Part shown: piece by piece, positions 41,320 to 53,309 of the stretch
How the letters are laid out: every line of letters begins with the position of its first letter
How positions within the stretch are numbered: position 1 is the first letter of the stretch
Source of the DNA: Lethocerus indicus
Lineage: Eukaryota; Arthropoda; Insecta; Hemiptera; Belostomatidae
Length of the DNA: 64,000 nt
Direction of reading: 5' to 3'
Assembly: GCA_019843655.1 (NCBI GenBank)
Contig: JACDQD010000102.1
Span: 10,115,501 to 10,179,500 of the forward strand
Translations under genes and position numbers: made by a program
Notes under the pieces: model-generated
Seen by the model: only the letters and a program-made list of their open reading frames with translations
Databases searched by the model: none
Told to the model about the DNA's origin: nothing

Positions 41320-42686
41320 ACTACTAATTTATAGTCCTGAAGTTGCAAATGAACAAATAAAGGAAAAATCAATTACACATCCAAACATGATATCAACAAC
41401 TCATGGTATAAATATAATTTTACAACAGCAAATACTATGGTGCCCTGCATTTCCAATCTACCGAACAAAAAATCATACGTGACATAAAATGTTTGGTATA
41501 TTTGCTTGTAATGTAATAACAAGACTAGAGATAATTGGAATTAGGTTTTGAAGTTAGGTTGGAATTGGGTTTTCCAATGTATTCCTACAAATGATTAATC
41601 GTTTAAGGAAATAACAATAATGTATATTAATCACACGAAGTATTAGAAATAGTGACCTGAGTTAGTTGTGTACATAACTGATTCAGTTACATAAAATCTA
41701 TATTATTTTTATTGAATTTAATCACAAATGTATTATATCAAAACAATGGAAAATATTGGCGAACAGGAGTTCAAATAGTTCGCGGTATTGTAATATATAG
41801 TCACGGATCTCCAAAGCAGATAGTTTGGTTAAAATATTGATTACAGTGTATGCACGTTTAGAAACAGAACAATTATTTCAATATAAATTAGTAAATAAGA
41901 CAATTTTACAGATGTACATACTCAACGATCCCAAAAGGTGAATTACTGACATAACACCTGTTAAGGAGTTAACACAGCTGACATTACAATCGTTTCACCT
42001 ATCTTCCACTGAGAGCAGATATATAGTTGGTGAATATAGTAAGCACTGGAAAATGGAATCGAGATACCCACAATATTGAAAAAACGACTTTTATATATTA
42101 AGTAATACCTCTAAATGAAATGTTAAGCCTGTAAATAATTGATGAGAGCACTTTTTTCCTTTGCGTACTCGTAAACGGATTTCCAAAAAAGAGAAGAGTG
42201 GAAAATATTGTTATAGCTCACATTAATTCCTATAAACCAACCAAAAGTAAGTAATATTTATTTTTTTGTAGTAGAGTGAAAGTATTAAAAAATTTGAACT
42301 CTTATTGTGAACTTTGGTGTGTTGAATCCGATTCTCCAAGATATACTTTTATTGGATTCTTTTATTTATCGTCTTTTGAGGCATCTATATACATTTGGGT
42401 ACAACAATTTCACAAAAAAATATAATTCTGTGTGGGTGTGCGACGCCGTTATTAATTGTGTTTAAATTTCAAGTTCCAGAATTCGGTACATTGTATCCAG
42501 AATAAAAAACGGAGATATGTAAGTTAGATTAGACAACTACAATGATATTAATCGGATTGTAATCGAAACAAGTTTATTAACCTGTTATTCCCTTCTTAAA
42601 ATTGAACATAAAATAAATAAACAATTGTTCAACAATCTTTTTCATATTTAATGACGGTTACATGCTTTTCTAAGTACTCTCATATT
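41320..42686. other. TMBIM4 5' flank and aquaporin 3' flank
   Basis: Intergenic sequence between two minus-strand genes. A minus-strand AATAAA (42573-42578) is suitably placed for the aquaporin. No coding signal was seen. Confidence 0.5.
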
Positions 42687-45135
42687 TTATTCTTCACCGA
42701 CTTGGGTCTTCGGCATGAACATTACGTAATAAAAAAAGGAAGATATTATAGACGCTAAAGGTGGCATTACCATATAAACCTGAAATTTAAGGCAATATAT
42801 TTTCACAGATACACCGTATCTTAAAAACTGAACACCGTTTCACCTCAAAGGAAAGTATAGAAACAGACAGACAAATAATAGTGTAGGCAGAAGGTAATTA
42901 ACATCGATGTTTGATTTATACATAATCCGTTTGTACTTACCCAGATATTATCCCATTTGTTCATAATAAGAGCGGGAGCAAATGAGCGGGCCGGATTCAT
43001 ACTGGCACCGGTATAGGGGCCCTATGCAAAATTGAGTGTTAAACATGTAAAACAACTCTACATTCTCTTCTTATTTCCGATATAACGACAATAAACAATA
43101 TTATATAACGCTTGTTTATAGCAAGGAATAATAATAAAAACAGCAATTATTACCTACAAACTAACGGCAATCTGGTAAATGGTGGGTGTACTCACTCCAA
43201 TGTAGGCCAGAACGAATATCATAATCGCGAATTTGACTGTCATCGAGTCCTGTCTGGTGGCATTTCTCGGGTCGAGTGCAGCGCACACGGTGAGCACGAG
43301 AAAGGCAGACATGATATATTCCCAGATTGCCCCTTTCCACGTCTCCATGTCCGGATGGATCAAGGTGCAGCAGAATTTGTTACCGAACGGCAAGCCGATG
43401 TCCAACACCCAATTCATCGAGATTGCCTATCAGAGAAGAGAATTTAAAATGTGCCAGATCAATTTGTTTGTTAAATAATAATTTGTAGGACTTTCATCCG
43501 TATCGTTAGCGACATATAACGCGGAATAGAATTTTGGCGAGACACGGACTCCGTAAAAACAGATTTGAGTTAATAGCGACGACGTACATTCTTATAAAAT
43601 TTAGAGACAGGACGCACGCGTCTGAATAAAAGCGGAATAGTAATGCTGGTTCATTGAAATGAGCCTCTGAACTAACTTATTATATATTCATCGTAAAGGG
43701 CGGAAAATAGCATGAGAGGTGATCCAAATATATGATATTCCAGACATTGTTGTACAGTATACAATGATATATTTGTATATAGACCATAACACTGGGAACA
43801 TAAACCCAAAATTGTTCACAAAGTATCCCAAAGAACGGATGTAGCGTCGTACCGTGATCTTAGGGATTTCACCCCAAAATTTCAGTAAGACAACATAAAA
43901 CACGGGACTTAAAAATTCCAAGTATCACACTGCAGTACAATATTTACAAGCCTGTATTTGTTTTAAATTATCCTACCTATTTGTTTCTAAAATTTACAAT
44001 GTCAATAATTTTATCTGAAATGAGGTTATACAATTGATTACTCGTTAAAGTTATTTAATGGATAAATTATGTTACATTGTCATACCACTAGAAGTGAATA
44101 TCCGAGTAGAGCGCCCACAAATTGTGCAACGATGTAATTCAGTGCCATAGGCAAAGAAATTACTCCAAATATCCAAAAACAAATAGTTACGATAGGATTG
44201 ATATGCCCGTAAGAAATTACCGCAAATACCTGTACAAATTAAATTGCAGCTCATTAGTTGTTTCATTGAACTGGGGATAATCGAAGGAATTATCAATTTT
44301 CTTAATATGTAACATATTTTCGAATTGTACAGGTTATGACGATCCAACCCTGTCGATAATTTAAACACGAATAGTCATATTTCGAGGGTAGCATGATATT
44401 TAATAATGCGATGAAAAATAGTTTAATTAATTAAAAATAAATGATAAAGGAAATACGTCGCGCAATAATGGTATATTATCAACTAGGACGCACTTGGACT
44501 ATTGCGCCGACTACCATTCCAAACAAAAGACCTCCACCCATTATACTGTGATGATAAAAACCCGGAGCCTGAGCTCCGCAACCAAAAAACATCAAGCATC
44601 CAGTTCCCAAAACTTCAGCAATAAAAATCTGGACGTATTGCCAAATAATTTCCTTTGATGATTTATTCCTTTCGTCCTTCAATATCACACCTTGAAAAAA
44701 GAAGATATAAATTGAAATGCCATAATATATTATATAAATATGGGAATATTGCGTATTATAAATTAATATGTTTAAAACTAGTTTAAATTAATTTCGCCCA
44801 ACTTTTCCTAGCATTAGTTTGGTTCTTTAGTTATATTCGTCTGGTCAACGATATTCTTCATACCGAGCGATTTTAAGGATTAATCGGAAAATACCGAAAA
44901 TACCGATTTCAATCCCACATCCTACCCACACAAATGGTAATTTCTTTTTCTTTAATTCACAGCATCGATATCCTATAAAACCGAGATTACATGATATTTA
45001 CAAATACCGAAGCGATAATATAATATTGCATAAATGGGAACTGAGCAATAATTCCCAATAATAAGGTTGGTATAACAGTCAACAGAACAAGAATTGTGTA
45101 CTGTAAAGGGACTTACAGGGTATGTTCAAATTCAT
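42687..45135 (-). CDS. Aquaporin, entomoglyceroporin (Eglp) type, with NPI in loop B
   Basis: Six exons join in phase to 254 residues: 45117-45135, 44494-44690, 44086-44229, 43196-43426, 42941-43021, 42687-42779; stop at 42687-42689. The tiny first exon encodes MNLNIP plus one base; an in-frame TAA three codons upstream supports it, but the start is less sure than the rest. MIP signatures: [15 protein letters not shown] in TM1, GHINPIVT in loop [12 protein letters not shown] before TM5, and [18 protein letters not shown] in loop E. The TM5 selectivity-filter position, histidine in water-specific aquaporins, is alanine (VLAYIGGPYTG), as described for insect entomoglyceroporins, which pass glycerol and urea as well as water. 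Loop B has NPI where NPA is usual. Length is normal and no frame is broken, so it looks functional. Confidence 0.88.
44191..44199 (-). other. NPI codons replacing the first NPA motif
   Basis: AAT CCT ATC on the minus strand encode Asn-Pro-Ile in [10 protein letters not shown], the loop-B half-helix of the aquaporin pore. The second motif, NPAR in exon 42941-43021, is intact. Confidence 0.85.
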
Positions 45136-46295
45136 TTTCAAGTTTTATAACAACGCGCTTTTTCTTAACAACGGCGTTTCAAAACATATGAAGTGAAGAG
45201 AACTTCACTTATTATAAATGTAATTTCGTCAACAATATGTTAACTGAGTAATTTAATTTGGGCATATTTATATAATTTAATATTTATTATTGACTCAAAT
45301 AAATGAAAGTTAAATATCAATAACATGTAATATACATAACATAAACAAACGAAGCTGTATTGGGATAGTACATTTAAAAGGATTACATAATTTAAATATT
45401 CACTAACACACCAACATTATTAAAAGTATACTTTGTTAACGAATAAACATACAATGAATTATAATAAAAGCTATCCCAGCCCCCTTAATTTAATGGCGCG
45501 GTGATTACTTATAACCTTCCAACTTAACCTTAAAGTTTTACAAGCTACGTCAACCCCTTCTTGACCCTAATAATAGTAACGCGATAATGCGACTATTCCT
45601 AAGTAAATTGTTCTTCATTTTACGAAAATAAAATGGGTCGAACTATATTGTACATTTCTTACGCCACATTTAATTATAATATTTCAACTCTTTATTCTTA
45701 CAATACCAATACTGATACTTTGGAAATGAAACAGAAATCATTGAATTTACTTGTGCTTTATTTTTCAGTATGTTTACAGTATTACAATACAAATACATAA
45801 ATATATTCAAGACTGCTTAGTAAAATTACTGGAAAAATAAAATTATATTTTTAAACTTACTCTAAAATTGATTAATGTAGTCATCTAATATTTGAAGTGG
45901 AGCACTTACTAATGAACTGTGAAACAGAAATAATAAACTGAAGTCTGATCTTTAAAAATTTTATTATTCAGGAAAATTGGCCAACATCACATAGTATGAT
46001 AACAGCAGAGTTCACTTATATTCTAAAAATGTTCACTTATAAAAACTGTTGGCAGTGGAATATTACTTAAAATATTCCAATACTTAGTATAATATATTTC
46101 CTCTAAATTATATTAACACAAACCTTAATCTTTAAAAACCTACACATTCAATTTTTTTTAATAATGAAACAAGGTACAATATTTATACTATTTATGTAGT
46201 AATTGTTTTTATTTTTCTGATGAAGATTGTATTACAGGAATACAAAGTAAGGGAAGGTGAAAACTTTGAATGTTTTCCTCAGTAAGTTTTCTTCA
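45136..46295. other. Aquaporin 5' flank and SWIB gene 3' flank
   Basis: AT-rich intergenic DNA. A minus-strand AATAAA (45960-45965) may end the SWIB-domain transcript. No other gene was recognised. Confidence 0.5.
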
Positions 46296-47353
46296 TTAAT
46301 CAACAAAATGTTTTTTCAGATACTTCATCATTCCAAAGGTACGGAACCGCTTTACACCTGAAACGCATTCAAATTTTTAATAGATATAAAACTACACAAT
46401 ATCATGAAACTCCATTTATATATTGCAATGAGTTACACAGGCCATTATGATAATAGCATAACATATAATAATAGCATAAAATAAAATCTTTAGATTTGTG
46501 ATGTTTCTGTCTCCTCTCCCTGGTTTGGTCTTTTGCTAGACTGGTTTCGGCTGCTTGCCATCTTCAGTAGCGATGTTAGTCACTGTTAGCACTTTGGATG
46601 TTTTTTGGGCATCCTCACTGCACTGTCAGACCAAACCGGTCTAGCAAAAGACCAAACCAGCGAGAGGAGAGAGAAACATCACGAACCTACAATATTCCAA
46701 CCCCTCGCAGACCACAAAACAGGTATAAAAAATCTTTACTTACCAATTACCTTCATTAGGTCATCGTTACAAATGGCATACTGCTTATTCTTAGGATCCT
46801 GAAATTAATATAATAATTAATATTATTCATTCCTTTATTATATAATTTTGAGAATTATCTGTAGATACATCTAATGTCAACTACATCCACAAATGAACTT
46901 ACATATAAGTTCTGTTCCTTAATAATGGACCAGACTTTTTTGACAACTTCATGTCGGGCCATAGCGTCCTGACCAACAACTGCAGCAAGTTCGGGGGTAA
47001 GTTTGCATGTTTTATTATATCCTCCCCCACTACCTCCTCTCTTTCCCTGTGAATATATAGAGGCAATCATGAATCTATTAAATTATGATATAAAAAGAAT
47101 AAAAACTATATTAATTTAAAATAATTGTAATACAATTTGATTCCATCAATATAATTGATTTAATACTTACACCTCCTTTCTTGGCTGCTGCCTTCTTTCC
47201 CTTGCCCCAATCCTCATCACTGTCAGAGTCTGAACCCTTCTTCTTACGACCTTTTCCAGCCGCTGCCTTACCTTTCCCTTTATTTGCTTTGCTTTTCTTG
47301 GAAGGGGAATATTCTTCATCACTTTCTTTATCCTGAAATATATGTTTGAGATT

Positions 47354-47411
<58 letters not shown>

Positions 47412-48986
47412 TACATAAGCAATAATTATGAATATGTATATTATATGAATACAAATAATAACTAGTGAACATCATACCTCTGAAGCATCATCACTTTCCT
47501 CACTACTAGTCTTCTTGCGTTTAGCAACCTGTTTCTTTGGCGCTCCCCTCTTAGGCTTTTTCTCCTCCTCATCTTCCTCATCCTCATCGTCCTCGTCTTC
47601 ATCCTCTTTTTCATCTACATCATCTTCATCTTTATCTTCATCATCGTCATCGTCATCCTTATTGCCATTCTTCTTTGTGCCTTTCTTTACACTCTTCTTA
47701 CCACTCTCTTTAAGACACAGCATTACCATGTCATCAATTTCCTTCTTCCTGAAATCACAACATATGCATATATGGAATGCAAATATATGTATTATATAGG
47801 CTGAACAAGTGGTGTTAAGGAACAGTCTGGAAGAGTTACCTGCTTGTTAAATCAACGCTCAGCTTCTCTTCAATCTCCTGCCGAACTTTTTTGGCTGATG
47901 TTGAATTCAAGTCCACTCCCTTAAGGACAGCTATACAAACATAGAATATTAAGAATACATAAATGTAAAAATGTATATAATTAAAAATTAAATGAATACC
48001 CATTTCATTAAGTTAATGGTACAATCAGAGGAAACTCTCTGAACTATTCTGATTAATTTACATCATAAATAAAAAAGCTAATTGAGAAGATAAATTACCA
48101 ATAAATCTAAGTAATTTAGAGGACACTATATATTTTAATAACTTATGTTATTGTAAACAATGATTTACATATTAAATTTAATAAACAACTCTAATTCCTA
48201 ACAAAAATAGCGTATTACATAATAAAACAAAGAATTGGAAATTCCTTTGGAGGTCAAATTTAACAAGTGCAAGATTGACCAAAATATAGGATTATATTAC
48301 TATTAAATATATCAAAACTTTTTATTACGCTAGAAAAAATATTTGTGAAAAAGGAAAAGTAAGTAGAAAACATTACTAAAATTGTAATTATTATCTATTT
48401 CCTAATAAACCTCAAGTGAAGCCCTAAACATGGAAAATTTTCAAAAATTAATTTTAAGGAAATATATACTCAATAATTATTTTTTGTAGCAGAAATAGGG
48501 TCATAAATAAGCTACACGTCGAATAAAATCAATTCAACTATCCCCAAAAAGTTACAACAAGAGAGCATGTGTGTCCACACATATCTCCTTAAATACGCAG
48601 AAAATAATAATATGCGCTCCGAAAAAAAAATCGAAAATAAATCATACTATTTTTCTGCGTTTTATTTTCATAAGGTTAATGCGGTCGTAATGAGAAAAAA
48701 AGATTTGAAGTGGTGGGCATAGCGTCTCTAAGGTAGAGCGTCATGTAGCCATTTTACAATGGCACAGTGCAGGCGACTAAAAACAAGCCAGGAAGGAGCA
48801 TCGAATTTCACGAGAGAAGTACCCTTAATTGATCGTCAAGGCAGATTTTAGCAAATACAAAACCGATGTAAAAAATTCGACCGAGCTCAAATATATAATG
48901 GGAGCTATGAAAAGTAGTATAATAACAGAGTAAAGTAGATTACCGGTGATCTCTTTCTTCAAGTCTTCTTTTGAGATGTCCGCCAT
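46296..48986 (-). CDS. DEK_C and SWIB/MDM2-domain nuclear protein (UAF30/spp27-like)
   Basis: Seven exons join in phase to 275 residues: 48944-48986, 47840-47930, 47478-47748, 47171-47332, 46903-47046, 46744-46798, 46296-46357. The ATG is at 48984-48986 (MADISKEDLK) and the stop TAA at 46296-46298. Residues about 1-55 form a DEK C-terminal-like helical domain (SAKKVRQEIEEKLSVDL...KKEIDDMV). Residues about 60-190 are alternating acidic (Asp/Glu runs) and basic (KKxK, GKGK) low complexity. The last 80 or so residues are a SWIB domain: LTPELAAVVGQDAMARHEVVKKVW, DPKNKQYAICNDDLMKV and VKRFRTFGMMKYLKKHF. Such proteins are chromatin-associated; the yeast relative is the UAF30 subunit of the Pol I upstream activation factor. 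Nuclear location is inferred. Introns hold an AT/AC microsatellite and a Penelope-like repeat. Confidence 0.88.
46498..46726. mobile_element. Dispersed repeat, copy 2, head-to-head inverted arms
   Basis: Left arm 46498-46626 is the reverse complement of the repeat at 14883-15055. Right arm 46627-46726 is its 3' part in plus orientation, starting just before ACCGGTCTAGC and ending in CCACAAAACAGGTAT. The two arms make a partial palindrome. It lies in the intron between exons 46296-46357 and 46744-46798 of the SWIB gene and ends 17 bases before the latter exon. Terminal inverted fragments of this kind are common for Penelope-like elements. Confidence 0.65.
46535..46571 (-). ncRNA. Hammerhead ribozyme-like motif, copy 2
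   Basis: On the minus strand: GCTA, CTGAAGA, a TGGC...GCC stem II segment, GAAA, CCAGTC containing the GTC triplet, then TAGC. Stem I is again exactly complementary. Stem II is better than in copy 1 (GGC/GCC) but the stem III palindrome is broken (ACCAGT). It lies in sense orientation in an intron of the SWIB gene, so it is likely transcribed. Confidence 0.45.
47359..47411. repeat. (AT)n(AC)n microsatellite
   Basis: About 20 AT units followed by about 6 AC units, in a SWIB gene intron between exons 47171-47332 and 47478-47748. Confidence 0.95.
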
Positions 48987-51883
48987 TTTCACTATCCTTC
49001 TCTACAACTGAAGCCAACGGACCAAGCCCGCCGCGATCTGCCTCCCCCCTCCTATTACACCACCAGTATTGCCAACACGACATAACTATATTATCATACA
49101 TAGCTTTCAACTATTATATTTTCATACAAGCCGTAATTTCTTTGAAGTAATCCATCATAAAATGGTACATATACCACTCAACATTATATGAGTAATCAAA
49201 TGAAACAAAAATGGATTTGATTTGTTAATATATTTTATACCTGTAGTCAACGCAAGAGGCACTTTTTCCTTGCTCAATATTTTCTTGTAATTAACTACGG
49301 TTTTAATATACAATAAAATTATATAATTTCCTTATGTCATAAAATATAACATAAATAATTTTAACAGTATTAATTTCTCAGTTAAGAAAACTTGTTAAAT
49401 TAATGACGCATCCGTTATGGTATTCTCAGCATTGCCCGGGAAAAGGGGGCTGTTACTTGCCTGCATTGTTTACGAAGCATCTCTGTTAAATGGCGTGGCC
49501 CTTCACTCCCTTTGGCAAAAGCGTTACTGTATCCAGGGGTTATATGTACGGCATTTTTTAGTAAAATAGAAGGGATTTCATAATTTTTTGCAACACATCC
49601 TCTCGGATTACAATTTAATTAAGAATGATTTCCAAAATAAATCGAGTTGTCTGGAGATTAGACGAATCTCTATGGAAACCCTGTTATGTATAATTTAGAA
49701 TAAAGCGTAACATTGGGATAAAATATTGAGTTTATAAGGATTCACCTTGTTAAATCAAATGAAAGCGATGAAAAGGGCTCGAGCTATGCTGGTATAAACT
49801 TAGAACTATAGTAATGTAATTCTCAGTAATATAAATCAGCTTCTTATGCTCAGTTGCTTAATTATTGGTGTTATTATAATAAATATAGCTTAATTTTTGT
49901 TAAAGTATTTTAAGTTCGTCTGGGGTTAAGAATAATATTATACTGGAATAAGAGAGAAATAACGCCGTCCTCCATTCTTAACTTTGACAATGAGATATGG
50001 AGAAAGTTATGGTTTTTCCATTTTTATTACTAGTATCGACCCGTATTATCCTATTCAGACTCAAATATTGTAAGGAGCCATTCTACCTGAACTTTAGATT
50101 GAGGTACAATAAGCCCTACAGGTATAAATTAACGGGCAGGAAAGGAAGCGTGCACGTCCGGATGCTACATCCAGCGTGGGTTTATTTGCTTAGCAAATCG
50201 AGTATTTATTTTCCCGTTCACTTGAACCAAGTGAACTGTATGCAATTGACGATAACTGAGTATTCGATGAAGAATTACACCTTAAAATATTACTATGTTA
50301 TTTATTTGTATTATATTATTACTACTATTTTATGATATCACAGAAAATGAAATGTAGGAAGTAGTCTAGAGACAAGCCGACATAGTGAAACGCACGTGGA
50401 GAAACCGTTAATCAATAACGATATAACAACATCGACTTTAGCAACAGCGTATCGAGTGCTGATGATATTTTCTCGTTCCATGTCGATAGTATAAATCGAT
50501 TCTTACCTCGTTTTCTTTGGAATTGAGGTAATGGTATTGCTTATATCACTTAACCAACAGTAGTCACATTTTAAAATATAAAAATGTTCATAATGATGAA
50601 ACATATAATTTAATATTTGTAGAATATAAAATATTAGTAATATTATATTTTATGCATAAAACTATTATTTGTAAAGATTTTATACTCTCCATTGCATTCT
50701 AACCTTTTAATGCATTTTGATTATTAAATTTTGTTAAATTTGTTTGTTGTTTTGTTCATGTGATCCTTTGTTATCTCTTATTAACAATACTAGTTAATTT
50801 AATGCATTCTGGTAGTTATTTCCCTAGTTATGTGTATCCCATTTATTAGAGGACATTTAAATACATTGATACATAAGTAAGACATTCTTAAAAGAATTTT
50901 TTAAATTGAGGATATTATATATTTCATTTTAAAACTATTGTTACATTCTAATGACAGAGAAAATGTGAATATTTTTTATGATAATATTATAACTAAGAAT
51001 AAATAATTATTATATTACTGCACAAAAGTTTGTATTAATTAGGCTAATTAAAATGAAACATTTTTTAAATTACTATGAAGTAGGATTACATAAAAAAATC
51101 ATAATCTATAATCTATGAACATAACTATGGATGTCACTCAAAAGTACTTTGAAAAGATAACAGTGGGCAAAGCTAAATAAAATAGTAAAATCTGGAGGAA
51201 ATAATACCAGATAAGGTAAAAATAGAATATAATTCTTCTCACTTTGCCTTAGTGAACACTTCATATTCACATATGGAATTCTCATAAGCTGTTTATGTAA
51301 TAATTCTTTAAGAATTACGAATATTTTAGAAAAACAGTTTTTGGTCTGGTATTGGAAGTATTCGAATTCATGTTACACTCCAAACAATATATAATATATA
51401 CCATACAAATATAAAATGCATTATATATGGTTTAGAAAATGTTGTTCTAATGATCAACAATACAATTTGATATGATACTAATTTGGACAATTTATTTTGG
51501 TCAACTCATTAATACTTGAAATATTATCATTAAATAAAAATGAAATTATGTAATTTGATGGAAATATTTAGCACATAATATTCAATTGTGTTATTTAATT
51601 ATTTAATATTTAATTATGTGTTAATTATTAGTTATTGCTTTTAGTAGCAATTTCAGATTAAACTGATATATAAATTTTTCATTTCAGCTAAATATTTTAG
51701 CATTTGTTTACTTTTATTAGCTTACAAAATAGGGGTTATAATAATAATAATTAATATTAATTTGTTACTAATCCATATAAGATATTCAACCTCAGAGTTA
51801 TTAATTTTTTATACATCTGTGAAGACATTTTTATACAGTCCCATTTATTAATTGATAAAAGTGAAATTCATTATAAATTTCAC
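48987..51883. other. SWIB gene promoter side and intergenic DNA
   Basis: The first 60 bases upstream of the SWIB ATG are GC-richer and are the likely 5' UTR/promoter. Beyond that is AT-rich DNA. The plus-strand open frame at 49997-50335 (112 codons) has no recognisable domain, no clear splice context and AT-driven composition; I do not call it a gene. Confidence 0.5.
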
Positions 51884-51925
51884 TAGAGTAGGTTAGCTTC
51901 CTAAAAATATACTTACCTTATTTAA
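51884..51925. repeat. 42-bp direct repeat, copy 1
   Basis: Starts TAGAGTAGGTTAGCTTCC and ends ACTTACCTTATTTAA. Identical to 52659-52700, 775 bases away. The two copies flank the hydrophobic fragment at 52073-52276. Confidence 0.9.
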
Positions 51926-52072
51926 GTTCATTATAAATTTGTATATATTCCCTTTGTATTTATATGTATTTGTATTTACATGTTTTAATATTAAAAAGAC
52001 ACTACTCAAACAAGTGAGACATTTTGGTTAATTATTAAATAAATATGAAATTTGTCTAAGGTTTAATAAACT

Positions 52073-52276
52073 ATGTCATTTGTGTTGTCTTATGAAATTT
52101 GTTATTCTGTTTTGTTGAGGTTTTTTCTAATCTCATTATTGTATATTGCCCATATTTGTTTACAGTTAAAAGAAATCTATATGTTGTGGTGTTGGTTACC
52201 ATTCCTTATCCTCAATATGAAAAAATATCTGCGGAAAATATTGAGTAAGATATTGGATCTATTTTTGATTGATTAA
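52073..52276 (+). pseudogene. Hydrophobic membrane-protein fragment, family member 1
   Basis: A 67-codon open frame that ends LPFLILNMKKYLRKILSKIL, which lines up with AAFIFILENKYIEKCLSKIL encoded on the minus strand at 57625-57813. Both follow a hydrophobic segment (RFFLISLLYIA / LFFLHSIILVS). The protein family is not identified; a hydrophobic helix followed by a basic amphipathic stretch recalls insect gustatory receptors, but this is a guess. No full gene can be built around it. Confidence 0.3.
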
Positions 52277-52658
52277 TGATCATTTCATGATAAAATTTAT
52301 ACATGGAGTTTAATGATGAATATGTTGAGTTTTTATTGAAACTCTCTTGAACTGACCAAAATATATTTGTAAGTATAACCTGTCAATCTTTCAGGGATAG
52401 AGTTGGGGCTGCTTCACAGCAATTAGTATATAATTATCATTATACATTATAGAATTATGAATCAGAGTGAGATTCTTCATAATGAATTGTCTTAAATATT
52501 TAACGGCTAATAGGTTTTCTTTCGATTATGCATCAAATGCTTCACATCAGGTAGCGCCCTAAGGTACGCCTCTTATGCCTACTTCAAGAATGGCATTGTT
52601 ATATCCAACTTTACCGTTATTAATTTACCGTTATTGCTATAATACTGAATTTGTGTTG

Positions 52659-52700
52659 TAGAGTAGGTTAGCTTCCTAAAAATATACTTACCTTATTTAA
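52659..52700. repeat. 42-bp direct repeat, copy 2
   Basis: Exact copy of 51884-51925. Confidence 0.9.
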
Positions 52701-53144
52701 ATTTACAAAATGATTATTTAAAAAAAGACTTCGTGGACCCATGTAATTTGCATAGTTGTATGAAGGGTGCAGGCAACATTGGTTATCCAGCAAATAATTT
52801 CTGTTTACATTCCTTCTCCTAGAGTTTTAATGCTATGGCATAATTAAGTTCAATGTTCAAATAACATTTTAATAATGTCGCATTTTTTATAAAGTGAAAT
52901 AAAAAACGAATTGTGCGCATTGTAAACCAGGCTCATTACGTTGAGCCTACGGTTAATATGATGTATAAAGGCGCGACAATTACTGATATTTCTTAGTTTG
53001 CTTCATTAGATAAACGTGAAAAGAGCATAATGTGATTCATTTTCGTGTGTACTTCGTAGGTTTTAAGAGAAAAATTACAGCATAACAACAATATTCATAT
53101 TTTTACATATATGATATTTTTACATACATTATATTTCACACAAT

Positions 53145-53309
53145 TTACGCGTGATAAGCAACTGTTTCTGGAGGTCGCACGTAGACACAAAACACTATCT
53201 TATTACATTTATTACATATATGCTGTTCAATTACTACCGCATCCTCGCGTGACGAGGTACTAGAGGAGACTAGGCTAATCGGCTCACCCGGCTCACTAAA
53301 CACGTTTCC
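53145..53309 (-). CDS. Possible 3'-terminal exon of an unrecognised gene
   Basis: The minus strand has an ATATTTTACAG acceptor followed by 54 sense codons and a TAA stop (53145-53147). The peptide starts GNVFSEPGEP, is serine-rich, and ends with a CNKCNKIVFC segment and VRPPETVAYHA. Codon composition is less AT-driven than in neighbouring noise frames. A GTGAGT donor at about 53438 and a further acceptor near 53410 could belong to upstream exons. The CxxC..C pattern might bind zinc but is incomplete. I do not recognise a family. Confidence 0.3.
   Translation of the reverse strand, partial: GNVFSEPGEPISLVSSSTSSREDAVVIEQHICNKCNKIVFCVYVRPPETVAYHA

Noticed and set aside
47515..47799. Plus-strand poly-serine open frame
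   Set aside because: It is the antisense of the acidic Asp/Glu-rich exon of the SWIB gene.
49997..50335. 112-codon plus-strand open frame
   Set aside because: Tyrosine-, isoleucine- and lysine-rich composition as expected from AT-rich noise, no domain, no supporting splice or promoter signal.
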